64,000 bases of DNA, from contig PCAM01000028.1 in NCBI GenBank assembly GCA_002730555.1, forward strand, positions 1 to 64,000, given 5' to 3'. Shown piece after piece: positions 17,844-26,945 of this stretch. Each line of letters opens with the position of its first letter. Position 1 is the stretch's first letter. The notes beneath the pieces were generated by a model, which saw nothing but the letters and a program-made list of their open reading frames with translations, was not told where the DNA came from and did no database searches. The DNA is from Chloroflexota bacterium. Lineage in GTDB: Bacteria > Chloroflexota > Dehalococcoidia > Lucifugimonadales > Lucifugimonadaceae. A program made the translations under genes and the position numbers.

Positions 17844-18818
17844 ATGCGAGCGGTCTGGTACGAGGAAAGCGGTGACGCCGGAGTGCTGCAGGTCGGCGAA
17901 ATGCCGGACCCAGAGCCTGGACCGGGTGAGGTTCGCGTGCGGGTGATTGCTTCCGGAATTAACCCGTCCGACTGGAAGATGCGTGCGCGGGCGATGCGCT
18001 TCCCGAGGATCATCCCCAATCAGGACGGATCGGGCGTGATCGACGGCGTCGGCGCAGGCGTCCCGACGTCCCGGATTGGCGAACGCGTCTGGCTTTATGA
18101 ATCGAACTTTGGCATCGCCTACGGGTCCGCCGCCGAGTACACCGTGCAGCCCGCAAACCACGCTGTGCCTCTGCCGGATAACGCGTCGTTTGCCGATGGT
18201 GCCTGCCTGGGCGTCCCGGCCATGACCGCACACCGGAGTGTGTTCGCGGACGGCCCGGTTACGGACAAGACCGTTCTCGTGACCGGGGGCGCTGGAGCGG
18301 TGGCTAACTACGCCATACAGATGGCGAAGATCGGTAGGGCAAGGGTGTTCTCCACCGTCAGCTCGGATGAGAAAGCGACGATCGCACGGGACGCCGGCGC
18401 AGACGAGACTGTCAACTACCGGACCGAGGACGTAACGGCGCGCATCAACGAACTCACCGGAGATCGCGGTGTCGACAGAATCGTCGAGGTCCAGTTCCCC
18501 GCCAACTTCGAAGTCTCACGAAAATCGATCGCAGACAACGGGGCGATGGCCGTCTACGGCTTCGGCGATGGAGCGACCGAGACGCCCGGTGTGCCGTTTC
18601 GCTTTAGAAGGTCAAATATCAACGTCCGATTCGTGATGGTCTACACGATGCCGGAGGAGGCCAAACGCGCCGCCATCGAGCACATCAATCAGTGGATTAC
18701 GAACGGAACGCTGACACATCTCCACGGCCCACATTTCCCCCTGGAGGGGGCGGCCGAAGCCACAAGAGCGGTCGAATCCCACGCCATAGGCACCGTAATG
18801 TTGGACGTCGGTACATAG
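17844..18818 (+). CDS. NADPH:quinone reductase-like MDR oxidoreductase
   Basis: A 324-residue zinc-free medium-chain dehydrogenase/reductase of the quinone oxidoreductase (QOR) branch, reducing quinones or enones with NADPH. The GroES-like N-terminus carries GEVRVRVIASGINPSDWK and the NQDGSGVI loop. The Rossmann part has VLVTGGAGAVANYAIQMAK near 150, with a DAGADETVNYR strand after it. The zinc-binding Cys/His residues of alcohol dehydrogenases are absent. ATG 17844 has AGGAGAGG 7 bases upstream. It is divergent from the UBP zinc-finger gene. Confidence 0.85.
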   Translation: MRAVWYEESGDAGVLQVGEMPDPEPGPGEVRVRVIASGINPSDWKMRARAMRFPRIIPNQDGSGVIDGVGAGVPTSRIGERVWLYESNFGIAYGSAAEYTVQPANHAVPLPDNASFADGACLGVPAMTAHRSVFADGPVTDKTVLVTGGAGAVANYAIQMAKIGRARVFSTVSSDEKATIARDAGADETVNYRTEDVTARINELTGDRGVDRIVEVQFPANFEVSRKSIADNGAMAVYGFGDGATETPGVPFRFRRSNINVRFVMVYTMPEEAKRAAIEHINQWITNGTLTHLHGPHFPLEGAAEATRAVESHAIGTVMLDVGT

Positions 18819-19015
18819 ACGTAGAAGCCGTATGGCACAAATCGCGGAGAGACGGATTAATATCTGCCCACGTCTGTCCTTTGAGAAGCGTCAGAATCGG
18901 GCGACGCAGTCATGCAACAACACCGTAAGGGCGTATGGCACTACGCCCTCCGGGCGGGCGTCACCCAGAGGCTCTCGAAGGACCGCCCCTACATCACCCG
19001 CAAGCCGGCACCAAT
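18819..19015. repeat. Intergenic repeats
   Basis: A gtaagggcgtatggcactac hairpin unit lies at 18925-18948. An inverted ccagaggctctcgaaggacc unit lies at 18964-18987. Both families recur in the window. No gene is seen. Confidence 0.65.
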
Positions 19016-20083
19016 TCACGCCTTCGCCCGGTTCGTCTCCAGCCAGCCGTCCACCAGCTCCACCGTCTCGTCCAGCGAATCGGACTGCATGCCCTGCTGC
19101 GCGGCGATCGTCTGAACCAGCGTGTCCACGCGCTCGATGTTCGGCGCCCCGTTGGCCAGTGCCCGAGCGGCCGAGGACGGGTTCACTAGCGACAGCGCGG
19201 CGTTGGCGTACTTCTCAAACGGCACGAAATCACTCTCATCGCCACCCATCGAAACGCAGAGCTCCACGACCCATTCGTAAGCCAACCGTGTCGCGGCGAT
19301 GTCTGTGTGCACGGCTTCCTTGATGGCCCGCATGCCGTCCTTCTGGACGCAGCGGTAGTTGCCCGCGATCAACATGCTCCACTTCGCGAGCGGAACGAAG
19401 ATTGAATCGTGCACCCTGAGCTTGACCGGCAATTCGACCTCGCGGTCGCCGATGTCGAACCGTACGGCCTGGATATCCGCCTCGAGGTTACGGAGGATAT
19501 CCATGTGCGCGTCTGAATCGAACCGCGCCGCCTTGAAGTTGGTCGGCAGACCGACCTGCAACACGTTGATCTTCTCTGTCGGCGGCCTGAACGCCTGCGG
19601 ATCCGGGCTGCACAGGGTCATCAGCGCCGGGTCAAGGTTGTCCCAGACCGAGGCGTCCGTGTAGCTGCTCTTTATCGCTTCAATGTCCAATCCGGGGATT
19701 CGTCGCAGGTAGGTCAGCGGGGGCATATTCATGATCGATATGCAGGGCACATTCGCTGCCGCAACCCTGTCCAGCAGATCGTGCAACACGGGCACGCCGT
19801 ATTGCGGCTCCTGCATCGCCAGCCCGACGAGATCGTAATCCGCAGGATTTACGTCCCCCGGCCCGGCGGCGGACAACTTGCCCGGCATGTTCTGGGTGTT
19901 CAGTTCCACGAGCCCGTCGACGCCCCGCGCCGCCATGCGCACACGTGCGCCTTCCGCGTTGATCAACTGCACTTCTTCAGGGAGGCACACCAGCGTGACC
20001 GAATGCCCGGCCAGGGCCATTTTGGCTCCCAGAAGCGATCCATAGGAGGCGCCTAGGATCAGGATCTTGTAGGTTGCAGTCAT
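19016..20083 (-). CDS. Ketopantoate reductase-like NAD(P)-binding protein, diverged
   Basis: 355 residues. The N-terminus ILILGASYGSLLGAKMALAG matches the ApbA/PanE Rossmann domain but with GASYGS in place of GxGxxG. AMQEPQYG and the ISIMNMPPL strand near 110 follow the family order. The C-terminal helical half has a conserved-looking LAKWSMLIAGNYRC segment near 240, where the family has its catalytic Lys. No specific substrate can be assigned. ATG 20083 was chosen because GGAGG lies 5 bases upstream; an in-frame upstream extension is Arg/Lys-rich and unconserved. It is a distant paralogue of the 13841-14767 product. Confidence 0.65.
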   Translation of the reverse strand: MTATYKILILGASYGSLLGAKMALAGHSVTLVCLPEEVQLINAEGARVRMAARGVDGLVELNTQNMPGKLSAAGPGDVNPADYDLVGLAMQEPQYGVPVLHDLLDRVAAANVPCISIMNMPPLTYLRRIPGLDIEAIKSSYTDASVWDNLDPALMTLCSPDPQAFRPPTEKINVLQVGLPTNFKAARFDSDAHMDILRNLEADIQAVRFDIGDREVELPVKLRVHDSIFVPLAKWSMLIAGNYRCVQKDGMRAIKEAVHTDIAATRLAYEWVVELCVSMGGDESDFVPFEKYANAALSLVNPSSAARALANGAPNIERVDTLVQTIAAQQGMQSDSLDETVELVDGWLETNRAKA

Positions 20084-20421
20084 CTCGTCCTCCGGGACAT
20101 CCAGGCGAGGCTTCGTGGTTACGCTATTCGAGTGAAGCGATACTTTAACCCGTGTGCGGACCGTGCGCAGGCTCTTTCTGCGCAATAAAACATTTCTGGT
20201 GTCCCCTCTCCCAACGGAAGAGGGCGAGGGTGAGGGAGAAGATCATTCCGTCAACGCACCGGGAGTGCCTCTAACCCACGTGACCCAGAAGCGCCAGCAA
20301 CCGCGTTTGCAGGTTGTCACTGCCGCCGCTGCTCAGATCGTCGCCGAACGCCCCGGAATCGCCGACCGATGCCAGCGTCTCCTCCTCAATCCGCCCCTAC
20401 GGCGCTTTTGGCCGCTTCCCC
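20084..20421. repeat. Intergenic gap with repeat remnants
   Basis: A cccctctcccaacggaagag...gtgagggagaag unit lies at 20203-20241. An inverted end of a GTAGGGGCG unit (ccgcccctacggcg) lies near 20393. Between them the minus strand has a short open frame ending LLALLGHVG that looks protein-like but has no start and no recognised family. Confidence 0.5.
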
Positions 20422-20841
20422 CTATGCAGATGCAGACGGCCGATCCGTCCACATCAACAGCGGATTGCGCGGCCGCTCCTCGACAACCTCGTTTGCCACG
20501 ACAACGTCGCAGGACTCTACGGCCCCGAACCATTCTTCCGCCCACGCGGTGAGCTCGATGACCGTCGGCGTCAGTGCGCGCCCCTTCTCCGTAAGCAGGT
20601 ACTCGACGCGAATCGGCGTCTCCGGAACTACAGACCGCTCCGCCAATCCGGCGCTCTCAAACTCCTTGAGCCGCTCCGACAACAGACGATCGGACAGCCG
20701 CGGGATCGGCACGCCGATCTCCGAGAAACGCCGCGCTCCCGACAGCATCGATCGCAAGATCGCGCCGCTCCAACGCCGGCCGATCAGCTCAACCGCCTCG
20801 TGGAAATGGGGACAGAAAGGAGCCATGTTTTGTGACGTCAC
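20422..20841 (-). CDS. HxlR-family winged-helix transcriptional regulator
   Basis: DNA-binding regulator, usually responsive to aldehydes, quinones or redox state, 139 residues. The conserved N-terminal Cys is in APFCPHFHEAVELIG, followed by GRRWSGAILRSML, the recognition region RFSEIGVPIPRLSDRLLSERLKE and the wing RVEYLLTEKGRAL. The longest reading starts at GTG 20841; ATG 20826 would place a perfect 12-bp palindrome (tgtgacgtcaca, 20831-20842) in the leader instead. It lies 48 bases downstream of an MR/MLE gene on the same strand and probably controls itself or that island. Confidence 0.88.
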   Translation of the reverse strand: MTSQNMAPFCPHFHEAVELIGRRWSGAILRSMLSGARRFSEIGVPIPRLSDRLLSERLKEFESAGLAERSVVPETPIRVEYLLTEKGRALTPTVIELTAWAEEWFGAVESCDVVVANEVVEERPRNPLLMWTDRPSASA

Positions 20842-20849
20842 ACAAGCAC

Positions 20850-20864
20850 CTTACCAGAGGTAAG
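20850..20864. promoter_or_regulatory. Candidate HxlR operator
   Basis: The inverted repeat cttacc-aga-ggtaag lies just upstream of the HxlR start, in the gap between it and the MR/MLE gene. HxlR-type regulators commonly bind short AT-containing inverted repeats with TTAC/GTAA half-sites near their own promoters. Together with the adjacent palindrome at 20831-20842 this suggests autoregulation. The assignment is inferred from position and symmetry only. Confidence 0.45.
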
Positions 20865-20889
20865 TACTGACCTGTATGGGGAGAAAGAC

Positions 20890-22053
20890 CTACCCCCCCC
20901 ACAACGGATGCCGCTTGGACGCCAGCGCGTCCGGGTCAAGGTCGTAGCCCAGCCCCGGCTTTTCGTTCAAGTGGATGGCACCGTGGCTGATGCCCATCGG
21001 CTCCGTCAGCAGATCGTTCTGCATGGGGATGCCAAGTATCGAATGCTCCAGCCGGTAGAAGTTGGGCACACTTGCGCACACGTGCGCCGCTGCGATCAGT
21101 TCCAGCGGACCGGCGGGGACGCAGTGCGGCGAGATAGGGATGTAGTACGCCTCCGCCATGATGGCGATGCGCTTGATCTCCGAGATGCCGCCTGTCCAGA
21201 TCGTGTCCGGCATGATGTAGTCGGCTAGGCCATCCCGGAAAATCGGCAGGAAGTCGTAGCGCGTGAACAGCCGCTCACCAACGCAGATCGGCGCAGAGGT
21301 GTTCACACGGACCTGTTTCAAAGCCTCAAACGACTCCGGCGGCACCGGTTCCTCGAACCACGCGATGTCCGCCTGCTCAAACAGCGTGTTGGCCAGCCGG
21401 ATGGCTGTCGGCACGTTGTAGTGGCCGTGAGCGTCGATCAGGATCTCGTGGTCCGGGCCGACCGCCTCCCGCACCGCCGCCACGATGTCGTAGCCAAGAC
21501 GTTCGCCCTTCTTCGAAATCTTGCCATCCTGGTACATCGAATGGAACGGCTTCATCTCGTGGAACGGGTCGTGCTTGGAAGCCGTGTGACCCAGCGCCAC
21601 CATGCTTTTTGCTGCCGCTCCGTACTCTTCCGGGGTCTCCGCTCCTTCAAACCAGACGTTGGCGTACAGGGGTACAGGGTTTCGAAACTTTCCGCCAAGC
21701 AGATCGAACACCGGCCGGCCCGTCGCCTTGCCCTTGATGTCCCACAGCGCCATATCGAAACCGGCGATGAGCGCCGTCGGGAACCCGCGTGCTCCCAGGT
21801 AAGTGAAACGGCGATACAGCTTGTGCCACATCACCTCGATGTTGGACGGGTCCTCGCCGATGAAGTCGTCCTTCACCATGTGAACCGCCTGCCCGATCAG
21901 GAAACTGCCGCCTCGCCCGTACTTGGTCGCCTCGCCCCACCCGGTAATCCCCTCATCTGTGCGAATCTCTATAAACGCCCAGGCGCTCTGATCTGGCGTG
22001 TCACCGGGGAGCCCAGGCTTGATGACGTGGGGTATGACATCGGTGATCTTCAC
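20890..22053 (-). CDS. MR/MLE enolase-superfamily dehydratase, D-galactonate dehydratase-like (copy 1)
   Basis: Sugar-acid dehydratase candidate, 387 residues. Metal ligands are visible in LIDAHGHYN (the Asp; the His two residues on matches the GalD/ManD general acid), AWFEEPVPP and CVGERLFTRYDF. The second catalytic His is in PISPHC near 308. The capping domain is N-terminal (ITGWGEATKYG). The DxH signature groups it with GalD/ManD-type and not with KxK muconate cyclases. Closely related to the 27264-28409 gene. Starts at ATG 22053, followed by the HxlR regulator. Substrate stereochemistry cannot be read from sequence. Confidence 0.85.
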   Translation of the reverse strand: MKITDVIPHVIKPGLPGDTPDQSAWAFIEIRTDEGITGWGEATKYGRGGSFLIGQAVHMVKDDFIGEDPSNIEVMWHKLYRRFTYLGARGFPTALIAGFDMALWDIKGKATGRPVFDLLGGKFRNPVPLYANVWFEGAETPEEYGAAAKSMVALGHTASKHDPFHEMKPFHSMYQDGKISKKGERLGYDIVAAVREAVGPDHEILIDAHGHYNVPTAIRLANTLFEQADIAWFEEPVPPESFEALKQVRVNTSAPICVGERLFTRYDFLPIFRDGLADYIMPDTIWTGGISEIKRIAIMAEAYYIPISPHCVPAGPLELIAAAHVCASVPNFYRLEHSILGIPMQNDLLTEPMGISHGAIHLNEKPGLGYDLDPDALASKRHPLWGG

Positions 22054-22508
22054 GGCGCTTCCTTGTGAGATGGCTGTCTGTTGAGTTGAGAGGATGTGGC
22101 GGTCACGATACCGTTTTTCACTCAGGATCGACCATCCCCTCTCCCAAACGGGAGTGGGCGCGAGATGAGGGAGCGTTCGCCCAAGGCGGACGGGTCCGAG
22201 CGCGTTGATATGAACTCGCTCGCAAATCCCGGCTCATCGAGAACCCCAGGGCACGGTGTTCACTACAGGCGGCGTTTGGGCACATGTAGGGGCGTATGGC
22301 AATACCCCCCCCCGGACGGAGTAAGCCCCAACCTACGCTGATTACAGGTTCGGAGTCGTTATATTTGCCCCTCTCCCTGCCACGGGAGAGAGGCGGGGTG
22401 AGAGAACGAGGGCGCAGCCGAGAGTCGCCACATCAATGAACCACGAAACGCCCTGCAAGTGGCTAAACTGCCGTCACACTCATTCCACTCACGCAACAGG
22501 AGACCCAA
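22054..22508. repeat. Repeat-filled intergenic gap
   Basis: About 455 bases with no gene. The units are cccctctcccaaacgggagt (22136-22170), a ctcatcgagaaccccagggcacgg unit (22232-22256), gtaggggcgtatggcaatac (22286-22309, its second arm decayed to a C-run) and cctctccctgccacgggagag (22370-22405). Promoters for both flanking, divergent genes must lie among them. Confidence 0.7.
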
Positions 22509-23474
22509 GTGACCACCCCCAACAAACTCGACCGCGTCCTTGAGACAACCGAACCGCAACTCCTCGCCACCGGCTTCCACTTCACAGAAGGCCCACTCTG
22601 GCAGCAACCGACTCCGGAACACCGGGACGGAGCGCTTTACGTCTCGGACGTCGATGACGCCGTCCACTACCTGGTGGACGCCAGGACGGGAGACAAGACG
22701 GTTCTCCGGGAGAACGATGGCGGTGCCAACGGTGCGACGTACGACCTGCAGGGCAGGGTGGTGTGGTGCGAGCAGGATGTTTACCGGGTGGTGCGTCGGG
22801 AGCACGACGGCTCGTGGACGGTGATAGCATCGGACTACAACGGTGTCCGGCTCAATCGCAGCAACGATGTGGTGGGGCGCAGTGACGGCTCGCTCTATTT
22901 CAGCGACCCGCAGTTCCTGATGCCGCCTGAAGATAGGCTCATCGGAACGTCCAGCGTCTTCCGGATCGACCCCGACGGCGTGTTGCACCAGGTCGCCACC
23001 GACATGAACCACCCTAACGGTCTGGCGTTCTCGCCAGACGAGTCGCTGCTCTACGTCACCAACACCCGGCCAAATCCGCACATGTATGTCTATGACGTGT
23101 CGGCAGATGGCTCGCTATCAAACGGCCGCGAGTTCGCCGAGATGCCCTACGTGCCTGGCGGACCGGATGAGGGTGATACCTTCACAGCGCACTCGGGCGC
23201 GAAAAGGCCGATCGGCGAGCGCGGCGGCGTGCCGGACGGGCTGAAGGTGGACAGTGCCGGCCGCGTTTTCAGCACAGGACCCGGCGGTTGCTGGGTCTGG
23301 GAGCTGAACGGCGAGTTCCTCGGGTTGATCGAGACGCCGGAGCTGCCGGCAAACGTCGGCTGGGGTGGGACCGACTTCAAGACGCTCTACCTGACCAGCC
23401 GCTCCTCTGTTTATTCACTGCGCGTGAAGACTCCTGGAACGCCCGTGCCGGGGATGCCGGGCGCGACGGCGTAA
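22509..23474 (+). CDS. SMP-30/gluconolactonase-family lactonase
   Basis: Predicted sugar-acid lactonase with a six-bladed beta-propeller, 321 residues. The first metal ligand is the Glu in HFTEGPLWQ near residue 28. RLNRSNDVVGRSDGSLYFSD (about 115-134) provides the Asn ligand, and HPNGLAFSPDESLLYVTNT near 173 and GVPDGLKVDSAGR (Asp ligand) near 240 complete the site. The start is GTG 22509 with CAGGAG 6 bases upstream. The gene is divergent from copy 1 of the MR/MLE dehydratase. Lactonase plus dehydratase is the expected order of steps in aldonate breakdown. Confidence 0.88.
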   Translation: MTTPNKLDRVLETTEPQLLATGFHFTEGPLWQQPTPEHRDGALYVSDVDDAVHYLVDARTGDKTVLRENDGGANGATYDLQGRVVWCEQDVYRVVRREHDGSWTVIASDYNGVRLNRSNDVVGRSDGSLYFSDPQFLMPPEDRLIGTSSVFRIDPDGVLHQVATDMNHPNGLAFSPDESLLYVTNTRPNPHMYVYDVSADGSLSNGREFAEMPYVPGGPDEGDTFTAHSGAKRPIGERGGVPDGLKVDSAGRVFSTGPGGCWVWELNGEFLGLIETPELPANVGWGGTDFKTLYLTSRSSVYSLRVKTPGTPVPGMPGATA

Positions 23475-23618
23475 CAGGTTTCGGGTCATTCGGCCCTGCG
23501 AGAGTCTCAGGGCGCTCGCGAAAGCGTAGGGGCGTACGGCGTTACGCCTTTTCCGGGTGGGGCAAGCATCCCCCTACGCGTAATCTGGGAATCAAACCGT
23601 TAATCGAGGGAAATACAA
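23475..23618. repeat. Short gap with two repeat units
   Basis: A ggccctgcgagagtctcagg unit lies near 23492-23515. A gtaggggcgtacggcgttacgcc hairpin at 23526-23548 is followed directly by an inverted gggcaagcatccccctacg end up to about 23580, so two units face each other. Confidence 0.65.
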
Positions 23619-24044
23619 ATGTCGTCGGATGTGAACGCAGCCGTCGTTCGCCGTTACGTCGAAGGGATCTGGAACCAGGGATTGTTCGATATTGCGGGCG
23701 ATCTGATAGCGCCGGACCACGTGCGCCACGACCCGTTATTGGAGAACGATATCGTCGGGATAGATGCCGTTCTGAATCAGGTTTCGGCACTGCGAACGGC
23801 GCTCCCTGACCTGCACTTCGAAGCGTTAATTTACCCGGGTGAAGACGAGTTTGTCACAAGGCGCTGGACTATGACCGGCACCCACCGGGGCGAGTGGATG
23901 GGGTTCGCACCAACCGGTACAAAGATCGTGAACACGGGTATGGCGCTATCGCGATTCGAAGTCGGAAAGATCGCCGAAGAGTGGATCCAGCGGGACGACA
24001 TCGGCCTCTTGCGGCAGTTGGAAGAGCGTCAGGGTGTTTCGTAA
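23619..24044 (+). CDS. SnoaL-like ester cyclase / NTF2-fold protein
   Basis: A 141-residue NTF2-like protein of the SnoaL/ester-cyclase type. The N-terminus VRRYVEGIWNQGLFDIAGDLIAPD-like helix region, the HVRHDP turn, FVTRRWTMTGTHRGEWMG and the closing FEVGKIAEEWIQRDD strand are typical. Known SnoaL members cyclise polyketides, but environmental homologues are very diverse and mostly uncharacterised. It is placed between a lactonase and a propeller protein, which suggests a catabolic rather than biosynthetic role. AGGGAAATACAA precedes the ATG. Confidence 0.75.
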   Translation: MSSDVNAAVVRRYVEGIWNQGLFDIAGDLIAPDHVRHDPLLENDIVGIDAVLNQVSALRTALPDLHFEALIYPGEDEFVTRRWTMTGTHRGEWMGFAPTGTKIVNTGMALSRFEVGKIAEEWIQRDDIGLLRQLEERQGVS

Positions 24045-24245
24045 ACCCGGTCCTTCGAGAACCTCAGGACACGATTGGATCGCCTCAAGATGCAATTGCA
24101 TCAACCCCAGAACGGGTTTGGATCGACCTACAACTGTGACCGGAACGCCCCCGGGCGCTGACGGGATGCCGGACACAGGGTAATATCACCGCTCTCGGGT
24201 AACTCCAACGACCCAAACCCAGCTTCCCAACAAGAGGTAGATCCG

Positions 24246-25274
24246 ATGGCAAGTGAAGTGGAACAACTCGAATCTGGCCTACCGCAGGACGAGCACCGAG
24301 CGGAAGACGGCCCATCCGGCCCGGTGATTTTGGGGAGTGGAGGGTTCAAGTACGAGGTCTCCGGGAAAAACTGGGGCACGCTCCCGGAGGGCTGGAACTA
24401 CAAGGAAGCGACATCGGTCGCCGCCGACGGAAACGACCGCATATACGTCTTTAACCGCGGCACCTCTCCGATGATCGTGTTCGACGCCGAAGGCAACTTG
24501 GTCGACCACTGGGGGCAGGGTGAGTTCAGCAACCCGCACGGCGTGACGGTCGCCCCGGACGGCAACCTGTTCACCGTCGACAACGGCGACGGCACGGTCA
24601 AGAAATTCACGCCCGGTGGTGAGCTACTGATGACCCTGGGCGAGGCGAATAAGCCGGCGGCCAAGATGAGCGGGAAGCCGTTCAGCGTTCCTACGCACGT
24701 CGGGATCGACAAAAAGACGGGTGAATTTTACGTAGCGGACGGCTACTCAAACGCCCGTGTCCACAAGTACACACCCGAGGGCGATTACCTGTTCTCGTGG
24801 GGCGAATCCGGCACCGGTGAAGGCCAGTTCAACATCGTCCACAACGTCGAGACCGACAGCAACGGCTGGGTTTACATCGCAGACCGTGAGAACCACCGCA
24901 TCCAGGTGTTCAGCTCAGACGGCATATTCGAGACGCAGTGGGTGAACCTGTCCCGGGCCGCCTGCATTTACATCGACACCCGTGGCGGTCGCGACTTGGT
25001 GTACATCGGTGAGTACTTCGCCGGGATCTCCAGCAACGACACTGGCACCGACCTCGGCCCTCGGGTCACCGTAATGACCACCGACGGGGAGGTGCTGTCC
25101 AAGGTCGGCACCGAACCCTACGGCTCCCAGACCGGCCGCTTCTTCTCCCCGCACGGCATCACCGTGGACTCCAAGGGCGACATCTACGTCGCAGAGGTGT
25201 CGCACAGCGACTACGGCAGCGGCTGGGACATCCCGCAAGAGCTGCGCTCCATGCAGAAGCTTGTGAAGGTCTAG
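24246..25274 (+). CDS. NHL-repeat six-bladed beta-propeller protein (PAL-like)
   Basis: 342 residues built of NHL-type blades. Repeats of the form DGNLFTVDNGDGTVKKF, TGEFYVADGYSNARVHKY and NGWVYIADRENHRIQVF occur about 45-50 residues apart, and the last blade contains GITVDSKGDIYVAE. The family includes peptidyl-alpha-hydroxyglycine alpha-amidating lyases and many extracytoplasmic binding proteins. No signal peptide is seen: the N-terminus is acidic (ASEVEQLESGLPQDE). AGAGGTAG precedes the ATG. Role unknown; it could be a lyase, a lactonase-like enzyme or a binding scaffold in the carbohydrate island. Confidence 0.75.
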   Translation: MASEVEQLESGLPQDEHRAEDGPSGPVILGSGGFKYEVSGKNWGTLPEGWNYKEATSVAADGNDRIYVFNRGTSPMIVFDAEGNLVDHWGQGEFSNPHGVTVAPDGNLFTVDNGDGTVKKFTPGGELLMTLGEANKPAAKMSGKPFSVPTHVGIDKKTGEFYVADGYSNARVHKYTPEGDYLFSWGESGTGEGQFNIVHNVETDSNGWVYIADRENHRIQVFSSDGIFETQWVNLSRAACIYIDTRGGRDLVYIGEYFAGISSNDTGTDLGPRVTVMTTDGEVLSKVGTEPYGSQTGRFFSPHGITVDSKGDIYVAEVSHSDYGSGWDIPQELRSMQKLVKV

Positions 25275-25493
25275 GGGGACTGAGGCGCATTCGCTGCGCT
25301 CAGCTTACGGCCTCGCCCCTCTCCCTCTTAGGGGAGGGGGAGCAAATGTTCGTGACCACGCCAATTCAGTCATCTCGAGCGTAGCCGAGGGATCTGCACC
25401 GAGCGGCCGGTAGACCTCATACGCATGTTTCCGGGCTAAAGACTTCTCCCTCACCCCAGCCTCTCCTGCTGGGTGAGTGGTCGCTCGAGCGGC
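25275..25493. repeat. Gap between convergent genes with repeats
   Basis: A cccctctccctcttaggggag hairpin lies at 25314-25342, a gtcatctcgagcgtagccga unit at 25369-25394, and an inverted ttctccctcaccccagcctc unit at 25443-25478. The flanking genes converge here, so hairpins could also terminate transcription from both sides. Confidence 0.65.
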
Positions 25494-26945
25494 CTAGCCC
25501 CTCTCGTACTTGTCGTACTCGGCGTAGATATACGGGTGCTCCGGGTCGTAGTGCGTGAGCGTGTCCGGGTTGTCGACATGTCCGGACGGACGAATGTTGG
25601 CGCCGGTTACGCCCGTGGCCTCGTCGCCGATGTCTGCCCGGCAGGCGCCCGCCAGCGCTGATAGCTCAGCCACCACGTCCGGGTGGCCGGCGATCACATT
25701 AATGGTCTCGCCGATGTCCGATTCCAGATCGTAGAGCCCGGGGATTCCCAGGGTGTTGGCGTCGATGGCCGCCTGGTCGACTACCCCGGTCTGCTGATTT
25801 GGACGGATCTCCCTTGAGACGTGGAGCTTCCATTTGCCCTTCCGCACAGCTTCCAGACGATTACCCATGTAGTAGAAGAAGGTGTCGCGCGGCGGACCCA
25901 CGTCGCCCGACTCAAACATTAGCGATGAGATGTCTGTGCCGTCGATGATTCGGTCCTTCGGAACCTGTGCCCCGGTAATCCCAGCGAGGGTTGGGAGAAA
26001 ATCGATCGAAGATGCGATCTCGCTTCGCACTTCACCGGCCTTGATCTTCGACGGCCAGCGCATGATGCACGGGACTCGCAGACCGCCTTCCCATGTCGTG
26101 CCTTTGATCCCGGCCAGTTCTCCATTGCTGCCGCCCTGGTCCTGCATCCGGGAGCCGTTGTCGCTGGTGAAGATGACCAGCGTCTCGTCGTCCAGTCCCT
26201 GCCGCTTCAACTCGTCCATCAAGACTTCGGTCACCCAGTCGACGCCAGCGACACATGCCCCGTAGTCGCCGTTCTCGGACGCATCAACCATCGGCTCCGG
26301 GGCGTAGAGCGGGAGGTGGACGTACATGTGCGCGAAATAGAGGAAAAACGGCCCTTCCTTGTTGTCGCGTATGAATCGCACCGCCTCTTCCGCATAGCGT
26401 TCAGTAAGCGCTCGTAGGTCCGGTTGTTCCTGGACGACCTCGTCGTCGCGGATGAGAGGTAGAGGCGGGCGCGCCCGGAGTCGTTCGATGCGCTCCGGAT
26501 CGGTCGTGGCCGGATCGTCGACCTGCCTTCCCATGTCGTTGCTGTACGGCAGCCCAAAATAGCTGTCGAATCCGTGTTGAGTCGGCAGGAATTCCTTCTG
26601 GTCACCGGCGTGCCATTTGCCGATCATCTTGGTCGTGTAACCGACGTCTTTCAAGGCCCCGGCGATGGTGGTCTCTGTCGGGTTCAGACCGACCGCCTGG
26701 CCGGGCATCAGCACCCAGTTGCCTTCAAAGTCACCAAATCCGATGCGGGGCGGGTAGCAACCCGTCATCAACGCCCCACGGGACGGCGAGCAGACCGGGG
26801 ATGCGACATAGAAGTCGGTGAACCGCACTCCCTCTTCGGCCATCTTGTCGATGGCAGGCGTCTTGTTGATCTGGGACCCGTAAACCCCCAGATCACCGTA
26901 GCCAAGGTCGTCGCAGTTGATCAAGATGATGTTCGGTCTGGGCAT
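25494..26945 (-). CDS. Type I sulfatase (formylglycine-dependent)
   Basis: Hydrolyses sulfate esters, plausibly of sulfated carbohydrate or aromatics. 483 residues. The N-terminal Asp metal ligands lie in INCDDLGYGDLG (residues 9-20). The CSPSRGALMTG signature puts the Cys to be matured to formylglycine at residue 52. GKWHAGDQ near 121, HMYVHLPLYAPE near 206 and TSDNGSR near 260 supply the remaining active-site residues. No signal peptide is evident. The maturation enzyme (FGE) is not in the window. It sits between the propeller gene and a GalD-like dehydratase. Confidence 0.92.
   Translation of the reverse strand: MPRPNIILINCDDLGYGDLGVYGSQINKTPAIDKMAEEGVRFTDFYVASPVCSPSRGALMTGCYPPRIGFGDFEGNWVLMPGQAVGLNPTETTIAGALKDVGYTTKMIGKWHAGDQKEFLPTQHGFDSYFGLPYSNDMGRQVDDPATTDPERIERLRARPPLPLIRDDEVVQEQPDLRALTERYAEEAVRFIRDNKEGPFFLYFAHMYVHLPLYAPEPMVDASENGDYGACVAGVDWVTEVLMDELKRQGLDDETLVIFTSDNGSRMQDQGGSNGELAGIKGTTWEGGLRVPCIMRWPSKIKAGEVRSEIASSIDFLPTLAGITGAQVPKDRIIDGTDISSLMFESGDVGPPRDTFFYYMGNRLEAVRKGKWKLHVSREIRPNQQTGVVDQAAIDANTLGIPGLYDLESDIGETINVIAGHPDVVAELSALAGACRADIGDEATGVTGANIRPSGHVDNPDTLTHYDPEHPYIYAEYDKYERG

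Noticed and set aside
20274-20400. Short minus-strand frame ending LLALLGHVG
   Set aside because: Looks protein-like but runs into a repeat at its 5' side, has no start and no recognisable family.
25494-26945. Exported sulfatase
   Set aside because: The N-terminus goes straight into the catalytic strand (PNIILINCDD) with no signal peptide, so I describe it without assuming export.
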